Numbered from the stretch's first letter, positions 34,142-43,413 are shown. The stretch: 64,000 nt of DNA from Desulfoscipio geothermicus (GCA_016841205.1 JAENZP010000009.1:99554-163553); one strand, 5' to 3'. Translations and numbers: made by a program. The notes: a model not told the origin generated them from the letters alone.

Positions 34142-36025
34142 ATGGCTGAAGAAGCTGGTACCAAACAACAACAGACTCTGGAATTCCAGGCGGAAGTTAA
34201 ACAAATGCTGGATATTGTGATTAACTCCCTTTACACCGACCGGGAGATATTTCTGCGGGAGCTGGTATCCAATGCTGCCGATGCGCTGGAAAAGTTAAGA
34301 TACCGGACTATTACCGATAAAGAAGTTGCGGATGCAGATCTGCCGCTGGAGATAACCATAGAAGTAAACGAACAGGATAAAACTATAACCATTAGTGATA
34401 CGGGTACCGGTATGACCAGGAATGAACTTGTGGAAAACCTGGGCACCATCGCCCGGTCGGGCTCTAAGGCTTTTTTACAGCAGTTGGCCGAAGCGGACCA
34501 AAAGGACTTAAATTTAATTGGCCAATTCGGGGTTGGCTTTTACTCTGCCTTTATGGTAGCCAAGCGCGTGCGAGTGCTGACACGCTCATTTTTAGCTGAT
34601 GAGGATGGCTGCGAGTGGGTTTCTGATGGGGTGGGCAGCTACACTATAGACCAGGCGTCAGGCCTTACACGGGGCACTAAAATAATATTGGAGCTTAAAG
34701 ATGACGCCGGAGAGTTTGCCTCTCCCGATACCATTAAGCGGATAATCAAGCGCTACTCCAACTTTGTGCCCTTCCCCATTATTTTAGGGAGTGAAAAAAT
34801 CAACACGGTGCAGGCCATCTGGGTGCGCAACAAAAATGAAATCAAGGATGAGGAATACACCGAGTTTTACAAATTTATCGCCAATGCCTATGATGAGCCA
34901 TTTTACCGGCTGCATTTTTCCGCCGACGCCCCTCTGGCGATCAATGCACTGTTATTTGTGCCACAGGAAAACCTGGAGCGCTTTGGCTTTGGCAAAACCG
35001 AGCCCGGAGTTTCCCTGTATTGTCGCAAGGTGATGCTGCAGCAAAACGCCGAGGGGATACTGCCCGAGTGGATGCGTTTTGTCAAAGGCGTAGTGGATAG
35101 TGAAGACATACCCATTAATATATCCCGGGAAACTATGCAGGACAGCGCCTTGATGGCCCGGCTGCGCAAAGTGCTTACCGGACGCTTCCTCAAGTTTTTA
35201 GGAGAGCAGGCCAAGGCCGACCCGGATAAATACAGCGAATTCTGGAAAAAGTTCGGCATTTTCCTGAAGGAGGGCGCTGCTTCAGATTTTGCGTACAGCC
35301 AGGATATTGCGCCGCTGCTGCGCTTTGAATCCTCCAAATCCGAGCCCGGCAAGTACATATCTCTAGATGATTACCTGGCGCGGATGCCGGAAACACAAAA
35401 ACACGTTTACTATATCAATGGGCCGACCCGGGAGATTATTGAAGCCGGTCCCTATCTGGAGGCACTTAAAGTGCGGGATATGGAGGTTATTTACACACAC
35501 GAGCCCGTGGATGATTTTGTGCTTACCAACCTGGCCCAATATAAAGAAAAGAAACTGGTTTCCGCCGACCAGACTGAGCTGGACCTGCCGGAAATAGAGC
35601 AGGATAACGATGCCGGGGCGGATGCTGCCAAGCTGGAGGGCCTGGAACTGAAGAATTTACTAGCCTTTATGAAGCAAGCCCTGGGAGACCGGGTTAGCGA
35701 GGTGCGGGAATCCAAACGCTTGGTGGACAGCCCGGCGGTGCTGATTAATATGGAAGGTGGCATGACAAGCAGCATGCAACGGGTGATGCAGTCGTTGCAT
35801 AAGGAATTCGGCGGCATGGGGCTAGGTCAAAAGGCGCTGGAAATAAACCCCGGCCACAAGCTAATCAAAGGACTGGAGTTCCTGCGCCAGAAGGATACAG
35901 ACTTTGCTACCTTGGCCGTGGAGCAAATCTACGATAACGCTCTTATCGCCTCGGGTCTGCTGACCGATCCCCGTGGCATGGTGGACCGTATGTATCGCAT
36001 ACTGGAGCGGGCGCTGGCAGAATAA
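34142..36025 (+). CDS. htpG: Molecular chaperone HtpG (Hsp90)
   Basis: 627 residues, full length. The GHKL ATPase domain shows ELVSNAADALEKLRYR, ISDTGTGMTRNEL and IGQFGVGFYSAFMVA; the middle domain begins near residue 235, and the C-terminal dimerisation domain follows residue 500. It is an ATP-dependent cytosolic chaperone for late folding clients. The upstream CIRCE predicts HrcA control, unlike Bacillus subtilis, where htpG lacks CIRCE. Monocistronic, closed by a strong terminator. Confidence 0.96.
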   Translation: MAEEAGTKQQQTLEFQAEVKQMLDIVINSLYTDREIFLRELVSNAADALEKLRYRTITDKEVADADLPLEITIEVNEQDKTITISDTGTGMTRNELVENLGTIARSGSKAFLQQLAEADQKDLNLIGQFGVGFYSAFMVAKRVRVLTRSFLADEDGCEWVSDGVGSYTIDQASGLTRGTKIILELKDDAGEFASPDTIKRIIKRYSNFVPFPIILGSEKINTVQAIWVRNKNEIKDEEYTEFYKFIANAYDEPFYRLHFSADAPLAINALLFVPQENLERFGFGKTEPGVSLYCRKVMLQQNAEGILPEWMRFVKGVVDSEDIPINISRETMQDSALMARLRKVLTGRFLKFLGEQAKADPDKYSEFWKKFGIFLKEGAASDFAYSQDIAPLLRFESSKSEPGKYISLDDYLARMPETQKHVYYINGPTREIIEAGPYLEALKVRDMEVIYTHEPVDDFVLTNLAQYKEKKLVSADQTELDLPEIEQDNDAGADAAKLEGLELKNLLAFMKQALGDRVSEVRESKRLVDSPAVLINMEGGMTSSMQRVMQSLHKEFGGMGLGQKALEINPGHKLIKGLEFLRQKDTDFATLAVEQIYDNALIASGLLTDPRGMVDRMYRILERALAE

Positions 36026-36032
36026 AGGATTT

Positions 36033-36068
36033 AGTTAAAAAACAGCCGATTTTGGCTGTTTTTTAACT
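36033..36068 (+). terminator. Intrinsic terminator after htpG
   Basis: A perfect 15-bp stem, AGTTAAAAAACAGCC (36033-36047) with GGCTGTTTTTTAACT (36054-36068). Confidence 0.9.
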
Positions 36069-36216
36069 AAATATACATAAATTTGATTTATTTGGTTATT
36101 TAGTGCTTAAATAAAGAGTTTGGAAGCTGGGCATTTGGCAGGGCAGCCACATGGATATAATCTTCATTAGGGGGAAATCTAAAACAAAAGTTGTCTGGCA
36201 TACATGGAGGAGCATC

Positions 36217-36891
36217 ATGATTAAAAGCGAATTCAAGCGACTGCCCAAACACATCGGAGTGATACCGGACGGGAATAGAAGGTGGGCCGTGGGTAAAGGG
36301 CTGCCCAAGCAAGATGGCTATCAAAACGGGCTGGATCCTGGTATGATGCTGTATGAGTTATGTGTAGAGCTGGGTATTCCGGAGCTTACCTTTTACGGCT
36401 TTACCCAGGACAACACCAAGCGTCCGGCAGTGCAAACCAGGGCCTTTCAAAAGGCCTGCGTGGATGCTGTGGACATGCTGGCTAACCGGGATGCCTCACT
36501 ATTGGTCATGGGCGATTATGAATCCCCCCTTTTTCCCCCCCAGCTGCGGGAATACAGACAAAGAAAAACCTTTGGTCGGGATTTAATTAAAATTAATTTT
36601 TTGGTAAATTACGGCTGGAAGTGGGATCTGCATCATTTCCTAAATGAAGCTTCAGCCAACAGCAGTGGCACCCAGCGTAATGTTTTTCACTCCATTGCTT
36701 CCCGTGATATTTCCCGCATTGATTTGATAATTCGCTGGGGGGGGCGAAGAAGGCTCAGCGGTTTTTTACCTGTCCAATCGATATATGCCGATTTTTACGT
36801 TGTTGACGATATGTGGCCTGATTTTCAAAAAGAACATTTTTACGAGGCTCTTCATTGGTACGAGATCCAGGATATTACCTTGGGTGGGTAG
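36217..36891 (+). CDS. UppS-like cis-prenyltransferase
   Basis: 224 residues, slightly short for undecaprenyl diphosphate synthase. The opening LPKHIGVIPDGNRRWAVGKG is the substrate-binding motif with catalytic aspartate, GFTQDNTKRP is the second conserved region (usually FS.ENW.RP), and the end keeps DLIIRWGGRRRLSGFLP and YADFYVVDDMWPDF (usually DLxIRTSGE and F.WPDF). Several consensus positions differ (TQDNTKRP, RWGG for RTSGE), so this is a divergent paralogue that may make a different prenyl chain. ATG 36217 follows TGGAGGAG. Confidence 0.82.
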   Translation: MIKSEFKRLPKHIGVIPDGNRRWAVGKGLPKQDGYQNGLDPGMMLYELCVELGIPELTFYGFTQDNTKRPAVQTRAFQKACVDAVDMLANRDASLLVMGDYESPLFPPQLREYRQRKTFGRDLIKINFLVNYGWKWDLHHFLNEASANSSGTQRNVFHSIASRDISRIDLIIRWGGRRRLSGFLPVQSIYADFYVVDDMWPDFQKEHFYEALHWYEIQDITLGG

Positions 36892-37057
36892 GGAGTCAGG
36901 CTAAAACTTTCTTAAAAAATTGTAAAATTCCATGATCGTCTTTGGATGCCGAAAATTTATCATTTATCAGTCACAGTTTGTTCAAAATTTCTGGGCAGAC
37001 TAAAGTTAACGCAGTGGAATTGGACATTGCGAAATAAAAAAAAGGAAGGGGTGCCGG

Positions 37058-37525
37058 ATGAAGAAGAAAATATTGTTTTTAACTGTTGCCTTGCTTTTGG
37101 TATTCGGTATTGTCCAGGTAGCTATGGCTGCAGGAATGGGTTGGGGTGGCGGCCCGCATATGTTAAACAGCGATAAGTGGGTCAGCCCGGTGAAAGCCTT
37201 AAACCTCACAGACCAGCAAATTACTAAAATGCGTGAAATTAATCAAAATAACTACGAACAAACCCGTGAATTGCGCATTAAATTAATGGATAGCATGCAT
37301 GAACTAAAACAGCTCCAGCTACAGAAAAACCCGGACAAAGATCAGGTAGATACCAAGATTAAAGAAGTAAACGATCTGCGTCAAAAAATCCACGATATAT
37401 CTCGGCAAAGCAGGCAACAGTGCCATTCTTTACTCACCAAGGAGCAGCAGGCTAAATTACAGGAGTTTAAAGGTGAAAAAGGCTGTGGCTTCAGGGGTTG
37501 TCCTGGAGTAGGTAATACACAGTAA
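37058..37525 (+). CDS. Spy/CpxP-like extracytoplasmic protein
   Basis: 155 residues: signal peptide (about 1-25, ending AMAAG), a glycine/tryptophan-rich mature start (MGWGGGPHM), then a helical domain with the LTDQQITKM motif, the LTxxQ repeat of Spy/CpxP periplasmic chaperones. A second LTKEQQAKLQEF near residue 130 completes the pair. The C-terminus has two cysteines (GCGFRGCPG). Probably an envelope-stress or metal-related chaperone-like protein. Confidence 0.75.
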   Translation: MKKKILFLTVALLLVFGIVQVAMAAGMGWGGGPHMLNSDKWVSPVKALNLTDQQITKMREINQNNYEQTRELRIKLMDSMHELKQLQLQKNPDKDQVDTKIKEVNDLRQKIHDISRQSRQQCHSLLTKEQQAKLQEFKGEKGCGFRGCPGVGNTQ

Positions 37526-37540
37526 GTTTTGGCGTTAGTG

Positions 37541-37572
37541 AAGGGGGGGCAACTTTTATTGTCCCCCTTTCC
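37541..37572 (+). terminator. Intrinsic terminator after the Spy-like gene
   Basis: AAGGGGGGGCAA (37541-37552) pairs with TTGTCCCCCTTT (37559-37570), T-rich tail. Confidence 0.75.
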
Positions 37573-37660
37573 TTGTCACTTTTATTACATATACTTCAAA
37601 AAGAAGGTTAATTGCGTATATATATTAATATGATATGACTTTGTCAACTGGAGGCATATT

Positions 37661-39358
37661 ATGGTGGAATGTCCCATTTGTGGTAACCATAGTCCTGCTG
37701 AAAATCAGTTTTGCGGCAGCTGCGGAGGCAGATTAATTGGCGCGACGGGATTAATTGATCCAAATACTATTTTAGAAGGTCGTTATCTGATTATAAAACT
37801 GGTAGGCCGGGGTGGCATGGGGGCGGTCTATAAAGCACTGGACAAGCGCCAACAAAACCGGGTAGTGGCTATCAAAGAAATGAGTACAAATGCCGTTGGT
37901 TCGGATAATTATACTGCTGCTGTGGATGCCTTTGAGCGCGAGGCAGGCATGTTAAACAATCTTGATAGCCCGGCCTTGCCCCGGGTGTGGGATTTTTTTC
38001 CGGGAAATCACCACCGTTTGTATTTAGTGATGGATTATATCGAAGGAGAGTCCCTGGAAGCTGCAATCCAAAGATGCGGGCCAATACCCGAATCTATGGT
38101 CATTGATTGGGCGAGGCAGATTTGCGATGTACTGCATTATTTGCATAGCTACAACCCACCAATAATATTTCGGGACCTGAAGCCTTCAAACATTATGCTT
38201 ACGCCACAGGGCAAGATAAAATTGATAGATTTTGGCATAGCGAGACACTTTAAACCCGGGCAGTCTACGGATACGGTTACTTATGGCTCCATAGGATTTT
38301 CGGCTCCTGAACAATACGGGCAGGGCCAAACCGATGCCCGGTCCGATATCTATTCCCTTGGCGCAACGCTTTATTATTTGTTAACCGGCATAAATCCAAG
38401 TAAAAATCCCTTCCAATTTGAACCGGTTGGTAACTTTATAGAAGTGAGCCCGCCCTTGGCGCAAGCCATCCATTGGGCATTGCAGCTAAAACCGGATGAG
38501 CGGCCGGCAAGTGTACGCGAGTGGATGAACCTGCTTGACTTTCCGTATACGCTAAAGAAAGATGCTGACGATACAGTGCTGCTTAGCAGTAATCCTGATT
38601 TAACAACTAAACTGCCACCTTCCGATGCAAGCGGCGACCCTACCGTAGTTATTCAAAAACCAGGCCGCCAATTTGATTTGAAATTTAATTTTAAACGGGA
38701 GGCAGCTGTTCTGGCCTTGCTTCTTCTGCTGTTTGCCGTCTGGTTCGGGTTTTCTACAGATGATATGTCTATACTCCGGGGTACAAAACCGGTTACCCGG
38801 GACGATACGAACAGTCAACCGGCCAGTCAGCAAGTTAATGAAATTGACCCAATACAGAATTCTGCTTTGGAGGCTGCCAGACTGCCAGCAGTTGAAGATA
38901 AAAAACTGGCTAAGAAAGAAAGCAGTACCCTCAAAAAAATATATTATCAAGAGTATAAAAACGAACGGTTTGGTTATTCCATTGAATACCCCAGGGAATT
39001 TAAAACCGGTGCACCACCGGAAAACGGTGACGGGCGAGGGGTTTCTTCATTGGACGGGGAGGCCAGGTTAATTATTTATGGGGCCAATGTGTTGTATGAT
39101 GAATCTTTGGAAGACGTTTATAAAGCTTCAAAGGAGTATGTCCGGGAAATAATTTCTTACCAGCAAAAGGGCAATAATTGGTTTGTTCTTTCATGGAAGA
39201 AGGACAATTATATATATTATCTAAAAACCTTTGTTGGACAGGGTTCGGCGAATTCATTTATATTTTCTTACCCTGAAGCTGAAAAACAATATTATGATCA
39301 AGTAACCATTCACTTGGAGTCTACCTTTCACCCCGGGGACGTTAATAATTCCAGGTAA
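37661..39358 (+). CDS. Zinc-ribbon serine/threonine protein kinase, membrane-anchored
   Basis: 565 residues. An N-terminal zinc ribbon (CPICG and CGSCG, about 4-22) precedes a Hanks-type kinase (about 38-295): GRGGMGAVYKA (glycine loop), VVAIKEM (lysine), IIFRDLKPSNIML (catalytic loop) and LIDFGIARH. The usual HRD is FRD, a change known in zinc-ribbon kinases. One membrane helix lies at about 349-366, followed by an external domain (about 425-560) resembling PsbP/lipoprotein-like folds. It links an external or lipid signal to cytosolic phosphorylation. No phosphatase is adjacent. Confidence 0.88.
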   Translation: MVECPICGNHSPAENQFCGSCGGRLIGATGLIDPNTILEGRYLIIKLVGRGGMGAVYKALDKRQQNRVVAIKEMSTNAVGSDNYTAAVDAFEREAGMLNNLDSPALPRVWDFFPGNHHRLYLVMDYIEGESLEAAIQRCGPIPESMVIDWARQICDVLHYLHSYNPPIIFRDLKPSNIMLTPQGKIKLIDFGIARHFKPGQSTDTVTYGSIGFSAPEQYGQGQTDARSDIYSLGATLYYLLTGINPSKNPFQFEPVGNFIEVSPPLAQAIHWALQLKPDERPASVREWMNLLDFPYTLKKDADDTVLLSSNPDLTTKLPPSDASGDPTVVIQKPGRQFDLKFNFKREAAVLALLLLLFAVWFGFSTDDMSILRGTKPVTRDDTNSQPASQQVNEIDPIQNSALEAARLPAVEDKKLAKKESSTLKKIYYQEYKNERFGYSIEYPREFKTGAPPENGDGRGVSSLDGEARLIIYGANVLYDESLEDVYKASKEYVREIISYQQKGNNWFVLSWKKDNYIYYLKTFVGQGSANSFIFSYPEAEKQYYDQVTIHLESTFHPGDVNNSR

Positions 39359-39410
39359 AGCAAATAGAGAGAAGGAATGCAAGTGCATTCCTTCTCTCTA
39401 TTTGCTTTAC
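39355..39410 (+). terminator. 27-bp perfect inverted repeat after the kinase (terminator)
   Basis: Arms 39355-39381 and 39384-39410 pair without mismatch around a two-base centre. The left arm includes the kinase stop codon. It is much longer than an ordinary terminator. Confidence 0.75.
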
Positions 39411-39636
39411 CTGTCCAGATCTCGTTTTCTAAAAGTATTGTCTTTTTTAGTATACGCCATAGGCGCGGTTTTATGGTTAAATAAAAAGCTACAAGGTAAA
39501 CCGTACAGATAGAATGTTCTTTAGCGAAATAACCTAAGTTTTGTGCGTTTATGTTATATCTTACTCTTTTTCTTCGTCCATACCATACTCTGATAATGGA
39601 TAATGCGCAATCATTTTTAAAAATTAAGGGAACAAA

Positions 39637-41091
39637 ATGAGTTTGCTGGTCGTATATAATATAAACATTAATTATTCTGCCTGCGTTGCGCGTAATTTTG
39701 GGGAAAACCATACTCCGAAGGGATTGAAGAGTTTGCGTTTAAAAAACATACTGATATTGCTAACATTGGTGGCTTGTTGGGTTATGTATATCCCACAGGC
39801 CTTTGCTGGCGTGGATGTTTATGTTGAAGGAAAAATTGTGCAATTTGATGCGCCGCCTATAATAGATGCCTCATCCAACAGGACCCTTGTGCCATTTAGG
39901 CAGGTATTTGAAGCCCTGGGAGCTGAGGTATGGTTCGATAGCCGATTAAATTCGGCTTTTGGCCAAAAAGGAGACTTAACTATAGAGCTTCCCATTAATC
40001 AAAAGGTGGCCTATAAAAATAACGAGCAAATTCAGCTTGATGTTGCAACCCGGGCCATTAATGGACGGACTATGGTACCGCTGCGTTTTATCGGTGAATC
40101 ACTAGGCTGTCGTGTAGATGCGCATAACACACCGGATGGTTCAAGAGTTGATATAGCATGGATAGACCCCGGCCAGCCGGACAATGAACGATTGCTAAAG
40201 GAAATAACAACTACAGCAAGTGATTCGGAATTATTAATAGAACTAAAAGTTGAAGATGGGTTAAACAAAGTATTTAAACTTGGCAACCCCGATCGCCTGG
40301 TTATAGATTTGCATAATACCACCAACGGGGTGGATGAAATATTAAATTTGGATAATTCAATGGTTTCTGCAATTAGGACAGGCCAGTTGGCCAGCGATAC
40401 CACCCGGATGGTTTTGGATTTAAAAAAAATTGTGGATTATCATTTCGAAATAAATAAAGACGCCTTGTTAATTAGGATTGTCGAGCCAACTGGTTCAAAT
40501 GATGTAACCGTTCCAAACGAGTCCGCCGGTCAATCGGAACAGCCAATGCCGGTGGTAGACGACAAGTTAATCATATTGGATCCGGGGCATGGTGGTATAG
40601 ATGTTGGGGCCATTGGTGCTTCGGGAAAATATGAAAAGAACCTGGTGTTTGATATAACTAATCAACTGAAAACTGCCTTGGAGGATGAAGGGTATACAGT
40701 GGTATTAACCAGATCGGACGACAGCTATATATCCCTGGATGAGCGGGTAAATATAGCCGACCATACCAATGCCTTTGCTTTTGTTAGTATTCATGCCAAC
40801 AGTGCTGCCAATTCTTCGGCCGAGGGGCTTGAGGTGTATAAATACTATGGCTCCGACCCTAAGCTTGCCCAAAATGTGTTGGATGCGATACTTATACAAA
40901 CGGGGCAGGTCAATAGAAAAGTAAAAGAAGCAGGATTTTACGTGATTAAAAATACTCTGATGCCCTCTGTCCTTATCGAGACCGGTTTTATCAGCAACAC
41001 CCGGGAGGAAGCTTTTCTTTGGGATCAAGAAAACCAGGAGGATATTGTTCGAGGTATAGTGGAGGGGATAATGAAGTACCAGGGCAGGTAA
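39637..41091 (+). CDS. N-acetylmuramoyl-L-alanine amidase with stalk and AMIN domains
   Basis: 484 residues as called. A signal peptide (about 34-58 in this numbering) is followed by a copper-amine-oxidase-N/stalk domain (about 60-170, VPFRQVFEALGAEVWFD, VPLRFIGESLGCRVD), an AMIN domain (about 180-280) and Amidase_3 (about 305-480). The zinc residues are visible in ILDPGHGGIDVGAIG, YEKNLVFDI and VSIHANS, and the catalytic glutamate in VLIETGFISN. The start is uncertain: ATG 39637 has AAGGGA, but TTG 39724 would place the signal peptide at the N-terminus. It cleaves the amide bond between MurNAc and peptide. Confidence 0.92.
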   Translation: MSLLVVYNININYSACVARNFGENHTPKGLKSLRLKNILILLTLVACWVMYIPQAFAGVDVYVEGKIVQFDAPPIIDASSNRTLVPFRQVFEALGAEVWFDSRLNSAFGQKGDLTIELPINQKVAYKNNEQIQLDVATRAINGRTMVPLRFIGESLGCRVDAHNTPDGSRVDIAWIDPGQPDNERLLKEITTTASDSELLIELKVEDGLNKVFKLGNPDRLVIDLHNTTNGVDEILNLDNSMVSAIRTGQLASDTTRMVLDLKKIVDYHFEINKDALLIRIVEPTGSNDVTVPNESAGQSEQPMPVVDDKLIILDPGHGGIDVGAIGASGKYEKNLVFDITNQLKTALEDEGYTVVLTRSDDSYISLDERVNIADHTNAFAFVSIHANSAANSSAEGLEVYKYYGSDPKLAQNVLDAILIQTGQVNRKVKEAGFYVIKNTLMPSVLIETGFISNTREEAFLWDQENQEDIVRGIVEGIMKYQGR

Positions 41092-41107
41092 AAAGTTATT
41101 TACTATT

Positions 41108-41196
41108 CGACAATAAGCAAACGGCAGCAGACGCCGTGATAATGAATTCCAGGATAAGTAAAGACTGTGGTTTGTGGTGAACCATAGTCTTTTATA
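41108..41196 (+). repeat. 89-bp direct repeat, copy 1, with terminator hairpin
   Basis: Nearly identical to 41861-41949. Its right part is a terminator (AAGACTGTGGTT 41161-41172 with AACCATAGTCTT 41180-41191, T-rich tail). It begins the first copy of a roughly 750-bp tandem duplication that includes the following membrane-protein gene. Confidence 0.85.
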
Positions 41197-41378
41197 TGGA
41201 AACGACTATTTTAGTTCTAGTATTTACAGGCTATGACGAAATGTGTTGTTTATTCTCGTAAAGTGCGTTCGAAATATGGGGGGCATTTAAAGGAGCTATT
41301 GCCAATGCTGTAGAAAAGTAAAATTTAATATTGGAACTTATAAAAGTTTTAACCTTTGCGTCAGCAATGAGGTGCATA

Positions 41379-41840
41379 ATGACAGAGTTCTTACTATTTT
41401 ATGTGCAGGGAATTCTCGAAACAATGGGTATTATGGCCTGCAGCTTGGCCCTTGCCAGGGTAACACTGCGTTGGGGGGTGATCCTGGCTTTTGCCGGTAT
41501 TTTGGTGACGGTAATTTATATGATTAGGCACATGCCGGTCACCTTTGGGCTGCATACCGTGGCGGCGATTTTATTGTGCGCGCTGCTTATCGTCCGATTT
41601 ACCATGGTGCCGCCTTCCACAAGCTTTATTGCTGTGTTTGCTAGTATTTCTGTTATGGCGTTGCTGGAGGTGAGCGTATATGAACTATTTGAACTACTTT
41701 TAAATATTGAGTACAGACATTTTGTGTTTAGTCAATATACTCGGAAGTTAATAGGGTTGCCTCATGCCCTTATCATGATTGTCATTGCTCTGGTTATTTC
41801 CATGTATCGAAAACCTTTGGAAGGTATGTGGAAATTATGA
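41379..41840 (+). CDS. Agr-locus membrane protein, copy 1
   Basis: 153 residues, four to five predicted membrane helices, no recognised family. It is a paralogue of the next gene along its whole length (LLFYVQGILETMGIMACSLA vs LLFCAQGIPEMTGVVAFSLA; shared VTFGLHTV, RFT.VPPS, YRKP.EGMWK). ATG 41379 was chosen because GAGGTG lies at the same distance as before copy 2. An upstream ATG at 41331 has no site. It sits just before the AgrB/AgrD genes, so it may assist peptide export or sensing; that is inference. Confidence 0.7.
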   Translation: MTEFLLFYVQGILETMGIMACSLALARVTLRWGVILAFAGILVTVIYMIRHMPVTFGLHTVAAILLCALLIVRFTMVPPSTSFIAVFASISVMALLEVSVYELFELLLNIEYRHFVFSQYTRKLIGLPHALIMIVIALVISMYRKPLEGMWKL

Positions 41841-41860
41841 GTTATTTATACTTTTATTTT

Positions 41861-41949
41861 CGATAATAAGCAAACGGCAGCAGACGCTGTGATAATGTAT
41901 TCCAGGGTAAGTAAAGACTGTGGTTTGTGGTGAACCATAGTCTTTTTTA
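41861..41949 (+). repeat. 89-bp direct repeat, copy 2, with terminator hairpin
   Basis: Second copy of the repeat at 41108-41196, offset 753 bases. The terminator stem is 41914-41926 with 41933-41945, followed by TTTTT. It lies after copy 1 of the membrane gene and ahead of copy 2. Confidence 0.85.
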
Positions 41950-42139
41950 TATGCAAATTGGATATTTCAGTTGTTCCGGCACGTGCTTGTACTGCCGAAA
42001 TTAGTTGTTTATTATCATATATTGCGATCAAAATATGTGAGGCATTTAAAGGATTTATTGGCCATGCTGTAGAAAAGAAAAAATTAACATTTGAATTAAT
42101 TAAATTTTTAGACTTTACGTCCAGCTAACGAGGTGGGTA

Positions 42140-42601
42140 ATGACACAGTTGTTACTATTTTGTGCGCAGGGAATTCCTGAAATGACTGGTGTTGTGGCCT
42201 TCAGCTTGGCACTGACCAGGGTAAAACAGCGCTGGGGAGTGATCCTGGTTTTCGCTGTTATTTTGACGGTGGTAATTTATATTATTAGGAGCATACCGGT
42301 CACCTTTGGGCTGCATACCGTGGTGGGGATTTTATTGTGTGCGCTGTTTATCGCCCGCTTCACCGTGGTGCCGCCTTCCATAAGCTTTATTGTCGTGTTT
42401 GCCAGTTTTGCTGTTCTGTCGTTGCTGGAGCTGACAGTAAGCGAATTGTTTATTTTCTTTTTACATACGGAAGTCAGCCAGTTAATATCTGATGATTATG
42501 CGTGGATGTTGATAGGGTTGCCTCAGGCCATTATCATGATTGCCATTGCTCTGGCTATTGCCAAGTACCGAAAACCTATGGAAGGTATGTGGAAAATATG
42601 A
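42140..42601 (+). CDS. Agr-locus membrane protein, copy 2
   Basis: 153 residues, same length, topology and start context (GAGGTG, then ATGACA) as the preceding paralogue, diverged at perhaps a third of positions. It overlaps agrB by 4 bases (ATGA), so its translation is coupled to agrB. No family recognised. The overlap makes copy 2 the original cassette member, with copy 1 the duplicate. Confidence 0.75.
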   Translation: MTQLLLFCAQGIPEMTGVVAFSLALTRVKQRWGVILVFAVILTVVIYIIRSIPVTFGLHTVVGILLCALFIARFTVVPPSISFIVVFASFAVLSLLELTVSELFIFFLHTEVSQLISDDYAWMLIGLPQAIIMIAIALAIAKYRKPMEGMWKI

Positions 42602-43224
42602 GTTATCTATTCTTCAGCAGGCGCTGCGCTAGTTACTTGGGTCGCCAAACCGACCTCCCGGCGGAGCAGGAAACTGTTTTGGCCTATATTATTGAGGTGT
42701 TGGTCTTAAACTTTTTGAATATTTTTTTCACGCTTCTGCTGGGAGCATTTCTAGGAGTAATGCCCGGGACTGTAACCTGCCTGGTTATAGCTATATTGTT
42801 CAGGCACAGTGCCGGAGGAGCCCATTCCAATTCTCCCCTGCGATGCGCTATTGTTACCATTGCAATATTTCCCCTGCTTGCCTTGCTGGGTGCGTATTTA
42901 AGCCGCTTGGACCAGGGGGTGGTTGATATGTTGTCAGCTGTGGCCTTTGGGGTGGGGATAACAGCTATGATAATGCTGGCGCCGGTGGATTCTCCGGCTG
43001 CTCCCATCATATCTCCCCTCCGGAGAAAAAAACTGAAGTATATCTCTATTACTTTTGTGGGGTTGGTGATTGCTGCGGCAATGTGGCTCAGGGGCAGCCA
43101 GTGGCAATATGCCGAAATGGTTCGCGCCTGCATCACCTTAACTTTGCTGTGGGTTAGTTTTATGCTTACCGATTGGGGACATAAAATAATGACAATTATT
43201 GACAGTATATCATTAAAAAAATAA
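42598..43224 (+). CDS. agrB: AgrB-type accessory gene regulator / peptide processing protease
   Basis: 208 residues, five to six membrane helices. The family motif lies in FRHSAGGAHSNSPLRC, where the histidine of AGGAHS and the following Cys (C at about residue 80) are the protease dyad of AgrB. AgrB cleaves the C-terminal tail of AgrD and forms the thiolactone. ATG 42598 overlaps the end of the membrane-protein gene. The AgrD-like peptide gene follows 13 bases downstream. Confidence 0.92.
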   Translation: MSYLFFSRRCASYLGRQTDLPAEQETVLAYIIEVLVLNFLNIFFTLLLGAFLGVMPGTVTCLVIAILFRHSAGGAHSNSPLRCAIVTIAIFPLLALLGAYLSRLDQGVVDMLSAVAFGVGITAMIMLAPVDSPAAPIISPLRRKKLKYISITFVGLVIAAAMWLRGSQWQYAEMVRACITLTLLWVSFMLTDWGHKIMTIIDSISLKK

Positions 43225-43237
43225 AGGGGGTGTAATC

Positions 43238-43369
43238 ATGAAAAAGTATATGGCTAAATTGTTTGTCTTTATGACTACGGCACTATTGTTTTTAGCCAGT
43301 GTGACTGCTGCTTCTAGTTGTGCGATTTCCCACTTTCAGCCAGAAGTACCTAAATCACTGAGGAAATAG
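43238..43369 (+). CDS. agrD: AgrD-type cyclic lactone autoinducer peptide precursor
   Basis: 43 residues, too short for most gene callers. An amphipathic leader (MKKYMAKLFVFMTTALLFLA) is followed by the region with the single cysteine (ASSCAISHF) and a polar, charged tail (QPEVPKSLRK) for AgrB cleavage. The layout leader-Cys-acidic/proline tail is that of clostridial AgrD-type cyclic lactone precursors. The site AAAGGGGGTG is strong. By analogy the signal would be a thiolactone formed on Cys 28 or so; the exact product boundary is not known. Confidence 0.88.
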   Translation: MKKYMAKLFVFMTTALLFLASVTAASSCAISHFQPEVPKSLRK

Positions 43370-43413
43370 AGAAAATTATCAAATTAAATTTGTTGTGTTT
43401 TGGTTGTTGCATT

